Shown piece by piece: positions 13,711 to 24,854 of a stretch of 64,000 bases of DNA. The DNA comes from Owenia fusiformis (Eukaryota > Annelida > Polychaeta > Sabellida > Oweniidae). The position numbers were made by a program, and so were the translations under genes. Below the pieces are notes generated by a model. It searched no databases, was not told the origin of the DNA, and saw nothing but the letters and a program-made list of their open reading frames with translations. The stretch's first letter is position 1. Each line of letters begins with the position of its first letter. The stretch is from contig CAIIXF020000010.1 of assembly GCA_903813345.2 (NCBI GenBank), positions 13,957,181 to 14,021,180 of the forward strand, in the 5' to 3' direction.

Positions 13711-13923
13711 CAAATAATATAATAATTGGACGAATATATAATCGAATTTCACGTGAACATATTTTATAAGTAAAGGTATCATATTTTAGCAAAAAATCCC
13801 CAAACCGTCGAATGCTTGTAATTTTTTACACAACTTATTTTTTCAAAATTAAAAAAAATTCAACATTAAAAAACAATTTTTCAAAAATTGCGGTCAACAG
13901 TATCTAGTAGTGGTCAACAGTTT

Positions 13924-14076
13924 ACAATTGTTGACCTCCCCAGAGTTCAACCGGCAAAATTGTATACCGAGGCTGTAAACCGAAAATCTACTGTTGACAG
14001 AGACCGAAGTTTACAGTCGAGGTATATGATTTTGACGGTTGATCTAATGGAGAGGTCTACAATTGTTCTGTTAGTC
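13924..14076. repeat. hairpin module, copy 2
   Basis: A diverged direct repeat of 13567-13710, with the same order of motifs (ACAATTGTTGACCTC, CAAAATTGTATACCG, ACAATTGTTCTGTTAGTC). GGTCAACAG motifs are also scattered just before and after it (13891-13925, 14335-14430). Confidence 0.6.
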
Positions 14077-15100
14077 TGAGTAAACTAATACACATATAGA
14101 CGACAATCATCAATCGGCATGGCTTCATTTCACAACCTTTTCTCCGAACCACGTTAGCAATATTTTTTTTAGAAAATCTGGAGACAGTGCAAGTAGCTTA
14201 TCTATTTCAGTATTTGGCACATCACGGCGTACTCGTTAGTGAATTAATGTTAATTTTAAGTTTCTATTTGTATTTTTGCTATACTTGTCGCCTAGTAAAG
14301 TCATTTTCATCAATGTTTACAACAGTACCTAGTAGCGGTCAACAGTACATAATTTTGACCGCTAATCAACCAATCAGAATCGAGTATTTCTGTTGAGGTA
14401 CTAACAATACATTTTGTTGACCGCTCATCAACCAATCAGAATTGAGTATTTTGAGGTACTAGCAACACAAACTGACTGATATCTGTTGTCTTTCCAAAAT
14501 TATATAAGTTATTTGTAAACAATATCCATACGGTAAATCAAGGGCATTTAATTTAGAAAATGTATAATCTTTATTTTTCAGATACAATATCAATGAGACT
14601 GCCTCCCGGGGATTCAGTATTTTATTTAGTTTGCCTTGTATATCCTTTTAACTTTGATATAGACAAAGAAACCAAACAAAATACGTTTCGTTCATGGACC
14701 ACTGACTCACGCGTTTTATTCATGTCCCGACCTACACCTGTAAACAGAACATAAAACAGTTTCTCTTGTTGTTCAATGATACATTATATTGGCGTTTTTG
14801 CATCAGCACATTGGTGTTGTTGCATCATCGATAAGAAACAGAGCGGTGTTGTTGCATCAATAGTGAGGAATTAAAACCACGAATTTATCGCTTCTTGATG
14901 ATGCTACATGTATACCAATGACAGTTTTTTAAAATATAGATCATGCGCTAACTGCATGTGTATGATTATTGAGCAACTCGTCCTAGAAATGGATGTAAAT
15001 TGGGAAAACAAAACATCGTACGAAAATCTATCACCGGAAGTCTGGCCATCTTGATGCAACAACACGGTGTTGTTGCATCACGATACCCCCCAGTGACACG

Positions 15101-15943
15101 TCGCACGAAACTGGGGGACAATTAGCGTAACATTATGGCGTCAAAAAACCAAGACAAAACAATGAGCAGCATAGGGCGCAAACAGCCTTACAACGTCAAA
15201 AACGACAAGCGTCACATTTTTGTCAAGTTTAGTCAACCTAAAAATAAAATACTTTATCCTTATAAAATCATGACAAAATTCACAGGGTAGCAAGATCTCG
15301 AGGACAATATTTCTAAAATGTTTTTGAATTTTGGAAAACGGTCAAGAAATCCACTTGGGGCGTTGGTAAAAATTGATATGTATGGAATTTGTGGTAGAAA
15401 ATCAATGCGTCACATTTTTTTCAAGTCTCGAAAACCAGCTCTTATTTTAATATTATTTGCAAAATAAACAAACTGGTTATTGTTTTGTGAATTTCGCCAT
15501 GACAATATTGTGCAGTTAATTTTTCTTTCAAATCAGACTTGAATTAGAAGGTTAAATGAAGGTAAACTTATTGCTCGTCCCACTCGCCTTCAAAACCTTA
15601 CACAATTTTGAAAATTTTAAAAGCGTTCATATATAATAATTTGAACTGTAGCCGTTAAGCAATTGTGACGTCATAAATGAACATGTTCCATTGAATAAAT
15701 TGTGAAATTTTAGTGGGATTTTGATTATTATTTCAAAAGTTATCCCAATTGCAACGAGCCCTGTAAGTGTAAAGTGTTACGTCTTACAGCGTATTTGACG
15801 ATTTTGGGATATGTTTAACTATAAAAAAATGTTGGATCCCATCAAAATTTTGAAGAAAAAAGAATTTCACTGAAATGCGAATAAAAAATACTTCAAAATG
15901 ATATATAAAACACATAGGTAGCTTTTTAAATAAGGCAGAGATT
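15101..15943. other. intergenic, no gene seen
   Basis: About 840 bases of AT-rich sequence between the DNA element and the 3' end of the retrotransposon. No frame is convincing. Confidence 0.4.
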
Positions 15944-17222
15944 ATTATTATTATTATATCTTTATTTCCCATTATTCATGGATCATTTTACAACGTAGTT
16001 ACAGGTTAATAAAGTGTATAAAAATTTTCAAACGAAGGTTGTTTTTGTTTTGTTTTTAAAAATGGTAGTTATTTACATCATTTATACATTTATGTTGAGC
16101 AGAAAGCTCTAACACCTTACATTATTATCGCTTTAATCTGGAAACGCTGGAACCAATGAGATTCCGTTTACAAAAATCAATTTGTGTATTTGTGGCAAAA
16201 TTTTACTTAATGCTGCTATTTTGTCGCTTGTGTCTTCATCAGCGTCGCGGGGGTCACATACTAAGTCGTCCATGGTCATACCTTTGCAGACAGCATCACA
16301 GCAGCATTGAAAGAGTAAATGATTTACTGCATCTTTAAATAAATTTCCGCATTTTTCACATAAATGATTGGTTTCTTTGTCTTCAGGAAGTGCTACTAGT
16401 TTCGCTAGTGTGTAACAGTATTCTAATAGATGCGGATGTTTTTGACCAGTAGTCCATATGATATTGTTAGATAATTCGACTTTGGTCAACCTTAGAGTGC
16501 TGATGCTAGCTTCAACTTGTATTTGAACGTTATTTTTACAAATCAATTTCCATAGTTTTGTTGGGGGAAAGTACCCGTCATCTACGTTTTTGAATCAATA
16601 GGGAATTCTGGTGTTTAGATTCACCGAAAGATTTTTGCAAAACGCCATTTCTTAGAGTAGATTATGGCAGTTTGAATCAACGTATCAAGGCTAAGCTTAG
16701 TGTTGGCCAGAATAGAGATGTCGTCGGCGTAAGTTGGATTTCCACATAATATGGTACCCATCTGTGTGCATATGTTTGAGCGTTCTAAATTACATAATAA
16801 TTCATCTATGTACACTGTGTAGAGCCAGCCAGCAAGAATACTTCCCTGACGGATAGATTGCTTTATAGGGAACCAGCTGCTTATGTTGCCTTTAAAAATA
16901 ATTGCACCCTGCATTCTTGAGTACAGTTTTCTTAAGACGTGCCATAGTCTACCTGTTATTCCAATGTTATGAAGTTTGAAAAAGAGGCCATCGTGCCACA
17001 CCGAATCGTAGGCCTGGGTACTGTCCATACATGCCATGAATGTCTTTTGGTTTAGTTCATCGTTATAACGTACAGTCTCTAGAACGTTAAACGAGCAAGT
17101 GACGCTGCACATGTTAGGAGCGTAGGCATTTTGCTGGTTGCTGTTTAAGTACTTACAATTGTTTCTGGTTTCACTCTCAAGTAAGCGTTGTCGAACTAGT
17201 TTTTCCCATAACTTTTCCAACG
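15944..17222 (-). pseudogene. 5'-truncated non-LTR retrotransposon (reverse transcriptase remnant)
   Basis: Two minus-strand frames, 16621-17220 and 16133-16546, together encode the C-terminal part of a LINE-type reverse transcriptase. Visible blocks are the catalytic motif A region (MDSTQAYDSVWHDGL), motif B (QSIRQGSILAGWLYT) and the YADD box (PTYADDISILA). The second frame has a Cys/His cluster (LCEKCGN...HLLFQCCC) of the kind found after the RT domain in many LINEs. A frame change separates the two parts, and the N-terminal RT, endonuclease and any first ORF are absent. The 3' end is AATAAAG followed by an ATA/ATT microsatellite (15944-15960). It is a dead copy; the clade (CR1/Jockey-like or another) cannot be fixed by eye. 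Confidence 0.85.
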
Positions 17223-17329
17223 CTCAAAGCTGAAATCAGCCCGTATTTCCCGAATTGTCCCCAGGTCCGTGCACGTCATAACGGCATTTTTCGTAAAATA
17301 GCGTCATCATTATCATTGATAACTCAAAT

Positions 17330-17705
17330 ACCAATTTGGTATATGCTATTGCTTAGAGATAAGTAGCTCTGCTCAAAAATACATTTTTAGAATGGCTACT
17401 GATTTTCAAAATGGCCGCCATTTTTTCGTAAAAACATTATCTTTGATAACTCAAATACCATTGGGTGGATTTACTTTAAATTGTACATATGCATATGTAT
17501 GCTGATGTCTAGGGCCTAAGGAGTTCTGTTCAAGAAGAAATTTCTAAGATGGCAGCTGAATTTCAAAATGGCCGCGATCTTTTTATAAAAAACATAATCT
17601 TTGACAACTCAAGTACCAGTGGATTTGGTTCAAAATTCATATCTTGATATCTAGGGACAAAGGAGCTCTGTTCAAGAAGACATTTTCAAGGTGGCTATAT
17701 ATCGA
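17330..17705. repeat. degenerate tandem repeat with AAAATGGCCGCCATTTT core
   Basis: Three diverged units repeat the order: ACTCAAATACCA, ATGCTGATGTCTAGG-like text, GGAGTTCTGTTCAAGAA, then GATGGCAGCTGAATTTCAAAATGGCCGC. A fragment of the same repeat lies just before 12367. The satellite at 53060-53980 shares the TTCAAAATGGCCGCC core. Confidence 0.55.
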
Positions 17706-20626
17706 AACAATTTTTGCTCGGTTGGATTTGCTACTCCGTGGAGTCGCTGTTTTTTAGTTTATGTAGCACCCTTGACACTGTATCGTGTCTTCTGGTGAAA
17801 TTAAGGGAATTATTTGATTCTGCAGCCAAGTCAGTCGGCCTTGTTCATTTATTCAAAAATACAAATGAATGTCTCAAATTGAAACTATCAGCGATATATA
17901 GTATTGATAAATATGAATGAATCTAAATTCATCCAACACTTGAATGCTTCCTAAATATGCCCAGAGAAAGTACATATCTCGTACCAAGTCTCACTGTGGA
18001 AGAACTCGACAGGCCGGTTAACAAAGCGGATTCGTTTCGGTAACAAAATGGTGCAGCTTTGGCGGAAAGAATTCGATGAGATTTTCATTTTCCCATGATT
18101 TCAGGAGATGGAGGCAAAAATGTGTGTCAGCATCATATTTTTAAGAAAATCTAAGGAAACCCTAAGAAAATCTAAGGAAACCCTTGTATTCATTAGGTAG
18201 GTCCGCCAGTCGTAGTTTAACGCCCTTTATCTAGGCCAGTATGTGTTAATTAAACGCTTGGGTAATTCACGTCCACACATGTGTAATTAACGTAGGCCTA
18301 TAGATGCACATGATTAAACAACGCATGTATTCATTGGGTAGGTTCACCAACCGGCGGGTATGAACGTTTACGCTGATCGACGTTCTAATTTTAACTGTTC
18401 TCATTTTTATCTAGATTGAAATGCAACATGATATGATACCACTATTGTTTTTCTTTTGCAATCAAAGTTTTTCACCACTCATTATTAATACATGTAATAT
18501 TTCTACCAGCCACGTTGTAATGCAACACTATCTACACCTACTACAGGAAGTGAGTTCTTTTTCGGTTAAATATGCAATGTTTGTATTAATTCGTTCACCT
18601 AAAACCATTAGTATTGGTTGATTGACATACAATAGCTTTGTTGCACATTACTTTGAAGTATGTTCATGATCTCCTTTAAATTTTAGTGTTGAAATAATTC
18701 AAATTAACATTATTTCTTATGACTGAAAATACTCGGACATTTTCGAATTTTTATTGAAAAAGTTTATTTTTAAATGTTTGATTTTCCCACCATTACAAAA
18801 GTTAAATTCTTTACAGTGATCTTAAAAGACTGAACGACACCAGCTTCAAGGGAAAAAATTGTCAAAAGTTACATCATTTCAGAAATTCATGATGAACTTT
18901 ATTATTCCATAGGATTTTCAAAATGTCAGGATGTCACTATAATGAGATGATATTGTGAGTCTATTTCTCGCTCCCTTTCAACCGATTTTCTAGTCTAGCT
19001 CCAAGACTCCAAGACTCCGTGACCCACCAACTACTAGACTAAACATGGGGGGGGGGGCACAAGGGCTTGTAGCTCGACTACCGATTTTCTTAATTGGTAT
19101 GAATAGGCATTGATTCAAGAAATTTCTACATTATTTGTAAAGAAATTTTTCAATACAAAATTTCAAGATGAGTCCCGCGAATTTTATTTTCAAGAAAAAA
19201 GCTATAAATCCATTATTAGTGGACAAATTAGAACACCAATATTTAGTTAAATGGTTTATATATCACCTCTTGTTATATGGGTAATACCATGTGTCTGAAT
19301 CTTATTATCTGCAAATCAAGGGTAAATATAATATTGTGATATATTAGATTAATAAGTGCTTAGGAATATTATTTTTTCCTCGTTGGGACATGGGTCATTT
19401 TCTAGTTTCGAGCTCGTCGGTAGTTTCAATCGACGCGAACGACTTTTCTTCTCGAATATATGATCAGAAATCAAAATCTCCTCAGATAATGAAATCAGGA
19501 TAGTAAGGAACATATTGGCATGCTTTTCAAAAACAGTTTACCATTTTGCATTCTCTATCCGTCTAATTCATTATTGCTAAGTCATTGTAGAAAATGCACT
19601 CATTTGCAAACTACTTGTGGGTGTAAAGATTAAGGAAATTATGAAAAGTCTCACTCAAATATGACAGGTAGACAATCCTTCGTATTTGTTCTATTCTCTA
19701 ATTAACTTTTAGACGATATTTTTAGTCATTCTGTCAAAAAGTACAAGAGGCATGAAGACAGAATACCTTCGCATTCGACCTTGGGATTAACATACATAGT
19801 GCAAAACCCCGGGTGCAAAACTAACCCTTTTCGTATATGCCTTGGTATTGTGAATAAGGACTGAGAGAGGTCCAATACCGGGAGTCCAATAGCCACAAGA
19901 CAAATGTTGCAACAATTGCATGTTTCTAAAACTCATTAAAAGTGATATTTAAAGACATTAACCTTTAGGAGAACTATATCTTTACTGTTAGAAGGAAAAA
20001 CTAAAGAAGGTTTATCGTGATTTTTGTAATCCTATAGGAGGACTGCTTTTCCAATCTGCATCTTATTTTCACCGATATCATCGCTGCACAATTTTCCCAA
20101 AGCGCAATATCTTGTAATTTCCGTCGGGACACTTTTCTCCCCGAATGAAGCCTTTAAATGAGAATTTTTACAAAATTTAATATATAGAACTTAAAACCTA
20201 AAAGTCTAGATCTATGTCTCCCCACGATTAATGATACGGTTACACCACCGGCTAAACATGCTAAGAGTTTAAGAAAACCTACACCAGATTAAAAATTCGT
20301 TTGGACCAAGTTGAAAGTGAGAAAAACCTCAAAACTGGTACACATGAAAAAATTGTTAACAAACTAATAAAGATATAGAGAAGGATGTCAATTTGACCCC
20401 ACCGACGTGACACGTGACAAAAACAACAGCAATACAATATATCCAGAAAATTGTATCAAATATTGGAAATACAGTACTTTGGAGAATAGGAATTAGGATT
20501 TAATTGTTGTTATTTGTAAACAGTGGATTGATTTATTTGTTAACTTATAATTCTTTAATTACGAGTGTGAAAATCAATAACAATTAATCATTGTATTTAG
20601 CGATACAATAAAACATGCCCATGGGC
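17706..20626. other. intergenic, no gene seen
   Basis: About 2.9 kb with no supported gene. It contains a short duplication (AAGAAAATCTAAGGAAACCC, twice at 18138-18185), a diverged direct repeat of TGTATTCATTRGGTAGGTYC at 18185 and 18325, and a run of ten G near 19028. Confidence 0.4.
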
Positions 20627-20854
20627 CTAGTGAACACCTCTAAGGTAGTTTTCAAAAGAACCAAGCAATGTTCCTTTAAATGGACTTTCTCTGCCAAAAG
20701 AACACTTGTCTACTGGAAAACTAATTGTCCACATTCTGATACTCATAGCATCTTTCTGTTTCACCTGAAACATCTCAGGGCTGAGAAGAAATGAGATGTC
20801 ATGGTTTAGCATGATGCTGTCCACAAGGAACAATTGGTGACACTGTACGCACAT
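20627..20854 (-). CDS. unrecognised 75-codon open frame, possible exon
   Basis: I do not recognise this product. The frame is less AT-rich than its surroundings and has a balanced amino-acid make-up (for example SIRMWTISFPVDKCSFGRES), which is why it is listed. It opens with a CxxC pair (MCVQCHQ) and has no membrane segment or signal peptide. It lies about 870 bases downstream of the methyltransferase gene on the same strand. It could be an exon of another gene, the remains of a transposon ORF, or chance. No clear splice sites define it. Confidence 0.2.
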   Translation of the reverse strand: MCVQCHQLFLVDSIMLNHDISFLLSPEMFQVKQKDAMSIRMWTISFPVDKCSFGRESPFKGTLLGSFENYLRGVH

Positions 20855-20879
20855 CCTATTGTTTTTAGAGGTGTGAATG

Positions 20880-21720
20880 AAAGTGCCTTATAAGCCAATA
20901 TCTAATTTCAATAGGCTTATTAAGTAATATAAATGAGATTGGGATAAGCTAATCATTAATAAGATGTGACCTACTACCTACTGCTAATTAGCCTAATAGT
21001 TTTGAAATCATAATGATAATCGGTTATCAATTGAGATGACACTAATGCTTTCTTTAAAGAAGCTTTAAGTACAACAACGGGTCTTATCTAGAGACTGACA
21101 AAATTGTTTTTGCAGATGATAGAATAAAAAATCTTTTGAAGATTCAAATTAACAGATTATTAATGCTTTTGAAAGTATTAATGCTTTTGAAAATAGAGTT
21201 GAAAGAGCCTGAATATCAGTTCAATACAGGGGGCGGAAATGGAGTATTTTTGTTTGAAAAGCATGTAGTCTCCAACCCCTGCGATATAGAGATGTCAAAG
21301 TCTGTTCAAAAGCATTTATCAGAAGTTAACTTTTCTAAACCATTTCAAAAAGTTCAAGAAAATGATATGAGTTGACACATTCCCTAGTTACTTAAGTATA
21401 AAGACAAGTAAAACTGGATATTTTGAAAAATTTCCAGTGATTGCAATTACAAAAAAATGTTTTACAGGGTGGTGCAGAAATAAGATTAAAGATGTTGCCA
21501 TTTCAATAATTCTGAATTAATATACAAGTATAATATAACACATATTTTAATCGATGTATTTAAAGAAGCAATTTATTCAGGTCAATATTTTTAAGTAATT
21601 ATTTTTAAGAAATAAAATTTCCCCAATAATGTCATTACCATGAATATCAACCAACCATGCATTTCCATTTCAATGTGACATGTATGAAAGAAACTGAATG
21701 TTTTTATGATATCAGTTCTG
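20880..21720 (-). other. 3' flank of the methyltransferase gene
   Basis: Read on the minus strand, this follows the stop codon of the METTL25B-like gene. AATAAA occurs about 150 bases after the stop (complement of TTTATT near 21570) and could be the polyadenylation signal. The plus-strand frame at 21136-21375 is repetitive at its start and unrecognised. Confidence 0.4.
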
Positions 21721-23223
21721 TTACTTATAAGCTACCAAGGCAAGGTTTCTTGGCGAAAGTTGAGAGTCAAAGAGGGGAATAATATGACACTGAAGTCCAT
21801 GTTCCTTCAGGAACAGTACCCTGTCAATAAGTATGAAGGTTTCCACAACAGGTCCAAGTGAGAGACGTAGCATGTTAAATGCACCATAGTTTCTCCATTT
21901 TGCAGACAAAGATTCCACAGTTTCAAGATCAGAATCTGTGAGATTGGCATCCAGACCTAAATGTTCCAATCTTGATGTGATGTAGTTCACTAGGTTTTTA
22001 TTTTTCTTAAATGACTTGTTTTTTGTACATCGAAGTTTTGCAGTTGCATCTGGGTTTCGTTTTTCAATAATTGTCTGCAATACAGCTCTGTAGCTCTGGA
22101 ATTTCACATCGCCAGTGCCATCTTTTAATTGTGCTGCATAAGAATCTATGGAATGGCATGCCAATTCTGCAGTTTCCCATGTCAATACTGGATTCAATCT
22201 TTTAACATAGCTACTGAGTGGGAAGCCAACATCAGAGCTTAGGGTCATTTTCATGTAACAGCAACCTACGACAGCAATAGCCTTTGCGCTGGGACAATTC
22301 ACAAATAATCGCAACATTGTTGGAATCAGATCCCCACAGGAGTGTAAGCCTGTTAGTACAAAATGACCAGATGAGTCTAGATTTAATGACTTTGCGAAAC
22401 TACTGGGATCAACAGATGGCTCTATATAATGAACAATATGATTAGGTAGATCATTTTGTTGGTCATTGCAGACATCCTGATCATTCTTATTTGATATTTT
22501 ACCATTTTTCTTTTTTATATCTTGTTGTACTTCTTTATCAAATTGTTGAGCTTTAGGAGCATGTGAGGAAGCAGATTCCACAGTAGTGACCTTGAGCCCA
22601 TATCCAAATGTAAGCAGTCTTGACAAGTGACCTTGACCTGCTCCCACATCTACAACATTGTCGCAGTCTACCGATTTACAAATGTTATGAATGAGCTTAG
22701 ATAAGCGATGTATCTCATGTTGTTTCTTTGGTTTTACATGACGCCTGAAGCTGTGCTCTAACTTAAGATATTGGCCATTAAGAATAGCACCCTTTTCCTC
22801 TTTGTCATTTTTGCTTAGTCCATTGGGATCATTTGTTTGTGAATTGTTGAATAAGGATTCAGTTTTGATTGGAGTCCTTGGTAATGAGTAACACTGGGTA
22901 GCAGCTTTGAATGATAGCAAAGACAACGGCCATATATCTTTTTTTCTAGGATCACATTCCATGAAGGTATTGTTGATGAAACAAGTAAGTTCTTTTGGAT
23001 CTCTGTCATTCAGAACCTTGCTCCATTTGGGGTTCAATTCATCCCATAAATCATTTGTAAAAAAATCTGACATATAGGCATTGGTAAGCCATTGATATTG
23101 GGAAAGCAGTTTATGACATGATTGAGCGATATATGTAAGATCAATCTTAGAGTTTTCGTTTGAGAGAGAATCGATATGTTTACTTTGCTCCATCTCATCA
23201 GCAGATGGCGCAATTTGAAGCAT
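21721..23223 (-). CDS. METTL25B: METTL25B/RRNAD1-like methyltransferase
   Basis: A 500-residue SAM-dependent methyltransferase-like protein of the METTL25 family; the human relative is about 475 residues. Its substrate is not settled; the old name RRNAD1 reflects resemblance to rRNA adenine dimethylases. Visible landmarks: an N-terminal helical region with FFTNDLW (54-60) and WPLSLLSFK (98-106); the family signature HVKPKKQHEI (162-171); the SAM-binding glycine loop VVDVGAGQGHLSR (190-202); TGLHSCGDL (291-299); VGCCYMKM (319-326); and a C-terminal LSPRNLALVA (489-498). All align with the human protein as I recall it. An in-frame TAG eight codons upstream of the ATG fixes the start. The frame has no intron, whereas the human gene is split. 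I saw no poly-A tract or flanking duplication that would prove a retrocopy. The gene is divergent from the noggin/trunk-like gene. Confidence 0.93.
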   Translation of the reverse strand: MLQIAPSADEMEQSKHIDSLSNENSKIDLTYIAQSCHKLLSQYQWLTNAYMSDFFTNDLWDELNPKWSKVLNDRDPKELTCFINNTFMECDPRKKDIWPLSLLSFKAATQCYSLPRTPIKTESLFNNSQTNDPNGLSKNDKEEKGAILNGQYLKLEHSFRRHVKPKKQHEIHRLSKLIHNICKSVDCDNVVDVGAGQGHLSRLLTFGYGLKVTTVESASSHAPKAQQFDKEVQQDIKKKNGKISNKNDQDVCNDQQNDLPNHIVHYIEPSVDPSSFAKSLNLDSSGHFVLTGLHSCGDLIPTMLRLFVNCPSAKAIAVVGCCYMKMTLSSDVGFPLSSYVKRLNPVLTWETAELACHSIDSYAAQLKDGTGDVKFQSYRAVLQTIIEKRNPDATAKLRCTKNKSFKKNKNLVNYITSRLEHLGLDANLTDSDLETVESLSAKWRNYGAFNMLRLSLGPVVETFILIDRVLFLKEHGLQCHIIPLFDSQLSPRNLALVAYK

Positions 23224-23795
23224 TTTGACAAGTCTATGAGTATCCTACTGGTTCGAACACCTGTTAGTTTATATATTAGTATAAGTATAATCTGTTGTTT
23301 GTTCCTGGGATGGTATTATTAGGAGTATGGTAATCACCAATTGTACTCCACAACATCATACATCACAAACACCTGGAAAAATTGTACATCTGTTATAATT
23401 TAGTTAACATTTGTCCAAGTTGTAGGATAAAGAAAAGAATTAGAATACTGATGTGCTTGTGAACAAAAGTTGAAATATAGGCAATCATACAGTACATGAG
23501 TACTCCACGCCTATTGTACATTTACATAGGGAATTACATTAGTTGGGGTACATTTTGTACTTTGAGATATTTCGCCCAGACAAAATATGGTGCAATCAAT
23601 TAAGTATGGCGAGACAAGTTTTCTTCCCATTTCTACAAGTTTCCTGTCGTCTCAGATTTCTACAATATGTCTATATTCAGTTGTAACACACATCCTAAAC
23701 AAGTGGATTGCCAAACCAAGAGCAAACTTACCAGTTACCAGTTATACTCAGTTTATTATTGGGCAAGGATAACATCACTCAGTGTACATGTAAAT

Positions 23796-23958
23796 TGTAT
23801 CAAGTCCTTTTTGGGCTTCTACAGGGTTCTTTGGGGGTCCTCACGCTCAGTACTTATTTATACCTTAATAATGTACTGAGCGGAACGACCCCCAAATAAT
23901 GTACTGAGCGCGAGGACCCCCAAAGAACCACGCTGAAGCCCAAAAATGACTTGATACA
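23796..23958. repeat. 163-bp hairpin element
   Basis: TGTATCAAGTC at the left faces GACTTGATACA at the right, and GTTCTTTGGGGGTCCTC faces GAGGACCCCCAAAGAAC. A third copy of the AATGTACTGAGCG string lies near the loop. Probably a small foldback transposon. Confidence 0.7.
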
Positions 23959-24272
23959 ACCTCCGGTTGTACAAATGGCATGGGGTTTTGTCTTTTGTAT
24001 TGCAAATAAATTTATACCCTACATTGTGACCTTATAACCGTACCCCAAGTCCACTGGCTGATCGTTGGAAGTTCTCCCTTTGTTTGTTTGTTCTCTGTCT
24101 ATACTTTATTCCATATCTGTGAGCATTTGAGTTGACTATCATTTACTTTTATATATCAATATAAAACTTTTTCTAAATTTTCAGAAGCTCTGCCGGATTA
24201 CGCCTACATGGACACTGTACAAGTTGTTTGATAAAATTCCCGGGAATTAAATGACAAATGCCAAGTTGTGAA

Positions 24273-24854
24273 CATAGGCCAAGGGAAAAGTAATAGTAAG
24301 CTGTATATAGAAGAGACAGGTCCACAAGTAAGATTGAAAATTTTTCAAATTTTTTTAGTCTTGGCACTAGTTCTCCTTACTGGTATCAAATTTTATTCCC
24401 AAATCTCTCCAAAATCTTCTTCAAAGTGTTTTTCAAACTTATATCATTGTTTTTTTCAAATCTTTATCTAAAAACTGCATATAATACTGCATATAAAACA
24501 ACAGCTATGGATATCTGCAATTGCCTGGCAAGCTGAAACTGATTGTCACTGGTGGAGGTCAGGGAGGTCAGCAGTGACCAATCAGATCACTTGTTTACTA
24601 ATGAACTTGCCAGGCAATTGCAGGTTTTCAGAAATTCTCTCTTTTAGACAGCATTATTCACTCTATATCATCTGACTGAGTTTCAATCTTAGGTAAGAGC
24701 TACAAACTATCAATTTTCTATCAACTCCCCATGGCTTTTTGAAAATAATACACTAAATATTGTTGAAATCTCCATCTTAACAAGTGGTCTAAGTCAGAGT
24801 TGTTCACCTGTCTCTTCCATATACGGCTTACTATTACTTAACCATTGGCCTATG
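24273..24854. mobile_element. 580-bp foldback element with an inner hairpin
   Basis: CATAGGCCAAG and the following AAGTAATAGTAAGC...AGAGACAGG at the left are matched in inverted form near 24810-24854. In the middle, CTGCAATTGCCTGGCAAG (24515) faces its exact complement ending at 24623. The nested symmetry suggests a long foldback element or one hairpin inserted in another. Confidence 0.65.

Larger units (their letters stand above)
12367..15095. mobile_element. 2.73-kb element, 250-bp inverted ends, 5-bp target duplication
   Basis: The left end (12367-12616) and the complement of the right end (14845-15095) align over about 250 bases, by eye near 90% identical. Both start CACTGGGG and contain a palindrome built from GATGCAACAACACC facing its own complement. 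The same 14-mer recurs further in, at 12602, 12623, 12656 and near 14815. Immediate flanks are identical: ACACG at 12362-12366 and at 15096-15100. There is no transposase frame inside, so it is non-autonomous. Of the superfamilies I know, a CAC start with 5-bp duplications fits Transib (the source of RAG) best; CACTA elements start similarly but make 2-3-bp duplications. Confidence 0.75.

Noticed and set aside
13439-13792. 117-codon minus frame
   Set aside because: It lies across the duplicated hairpin module of a transposon and shows no known domain.
22815-23231. Additional minus-strand frames within the methyltransferase gene
   Set aside because: They are alternative frames overlapping the well-supported 500-codon gene.
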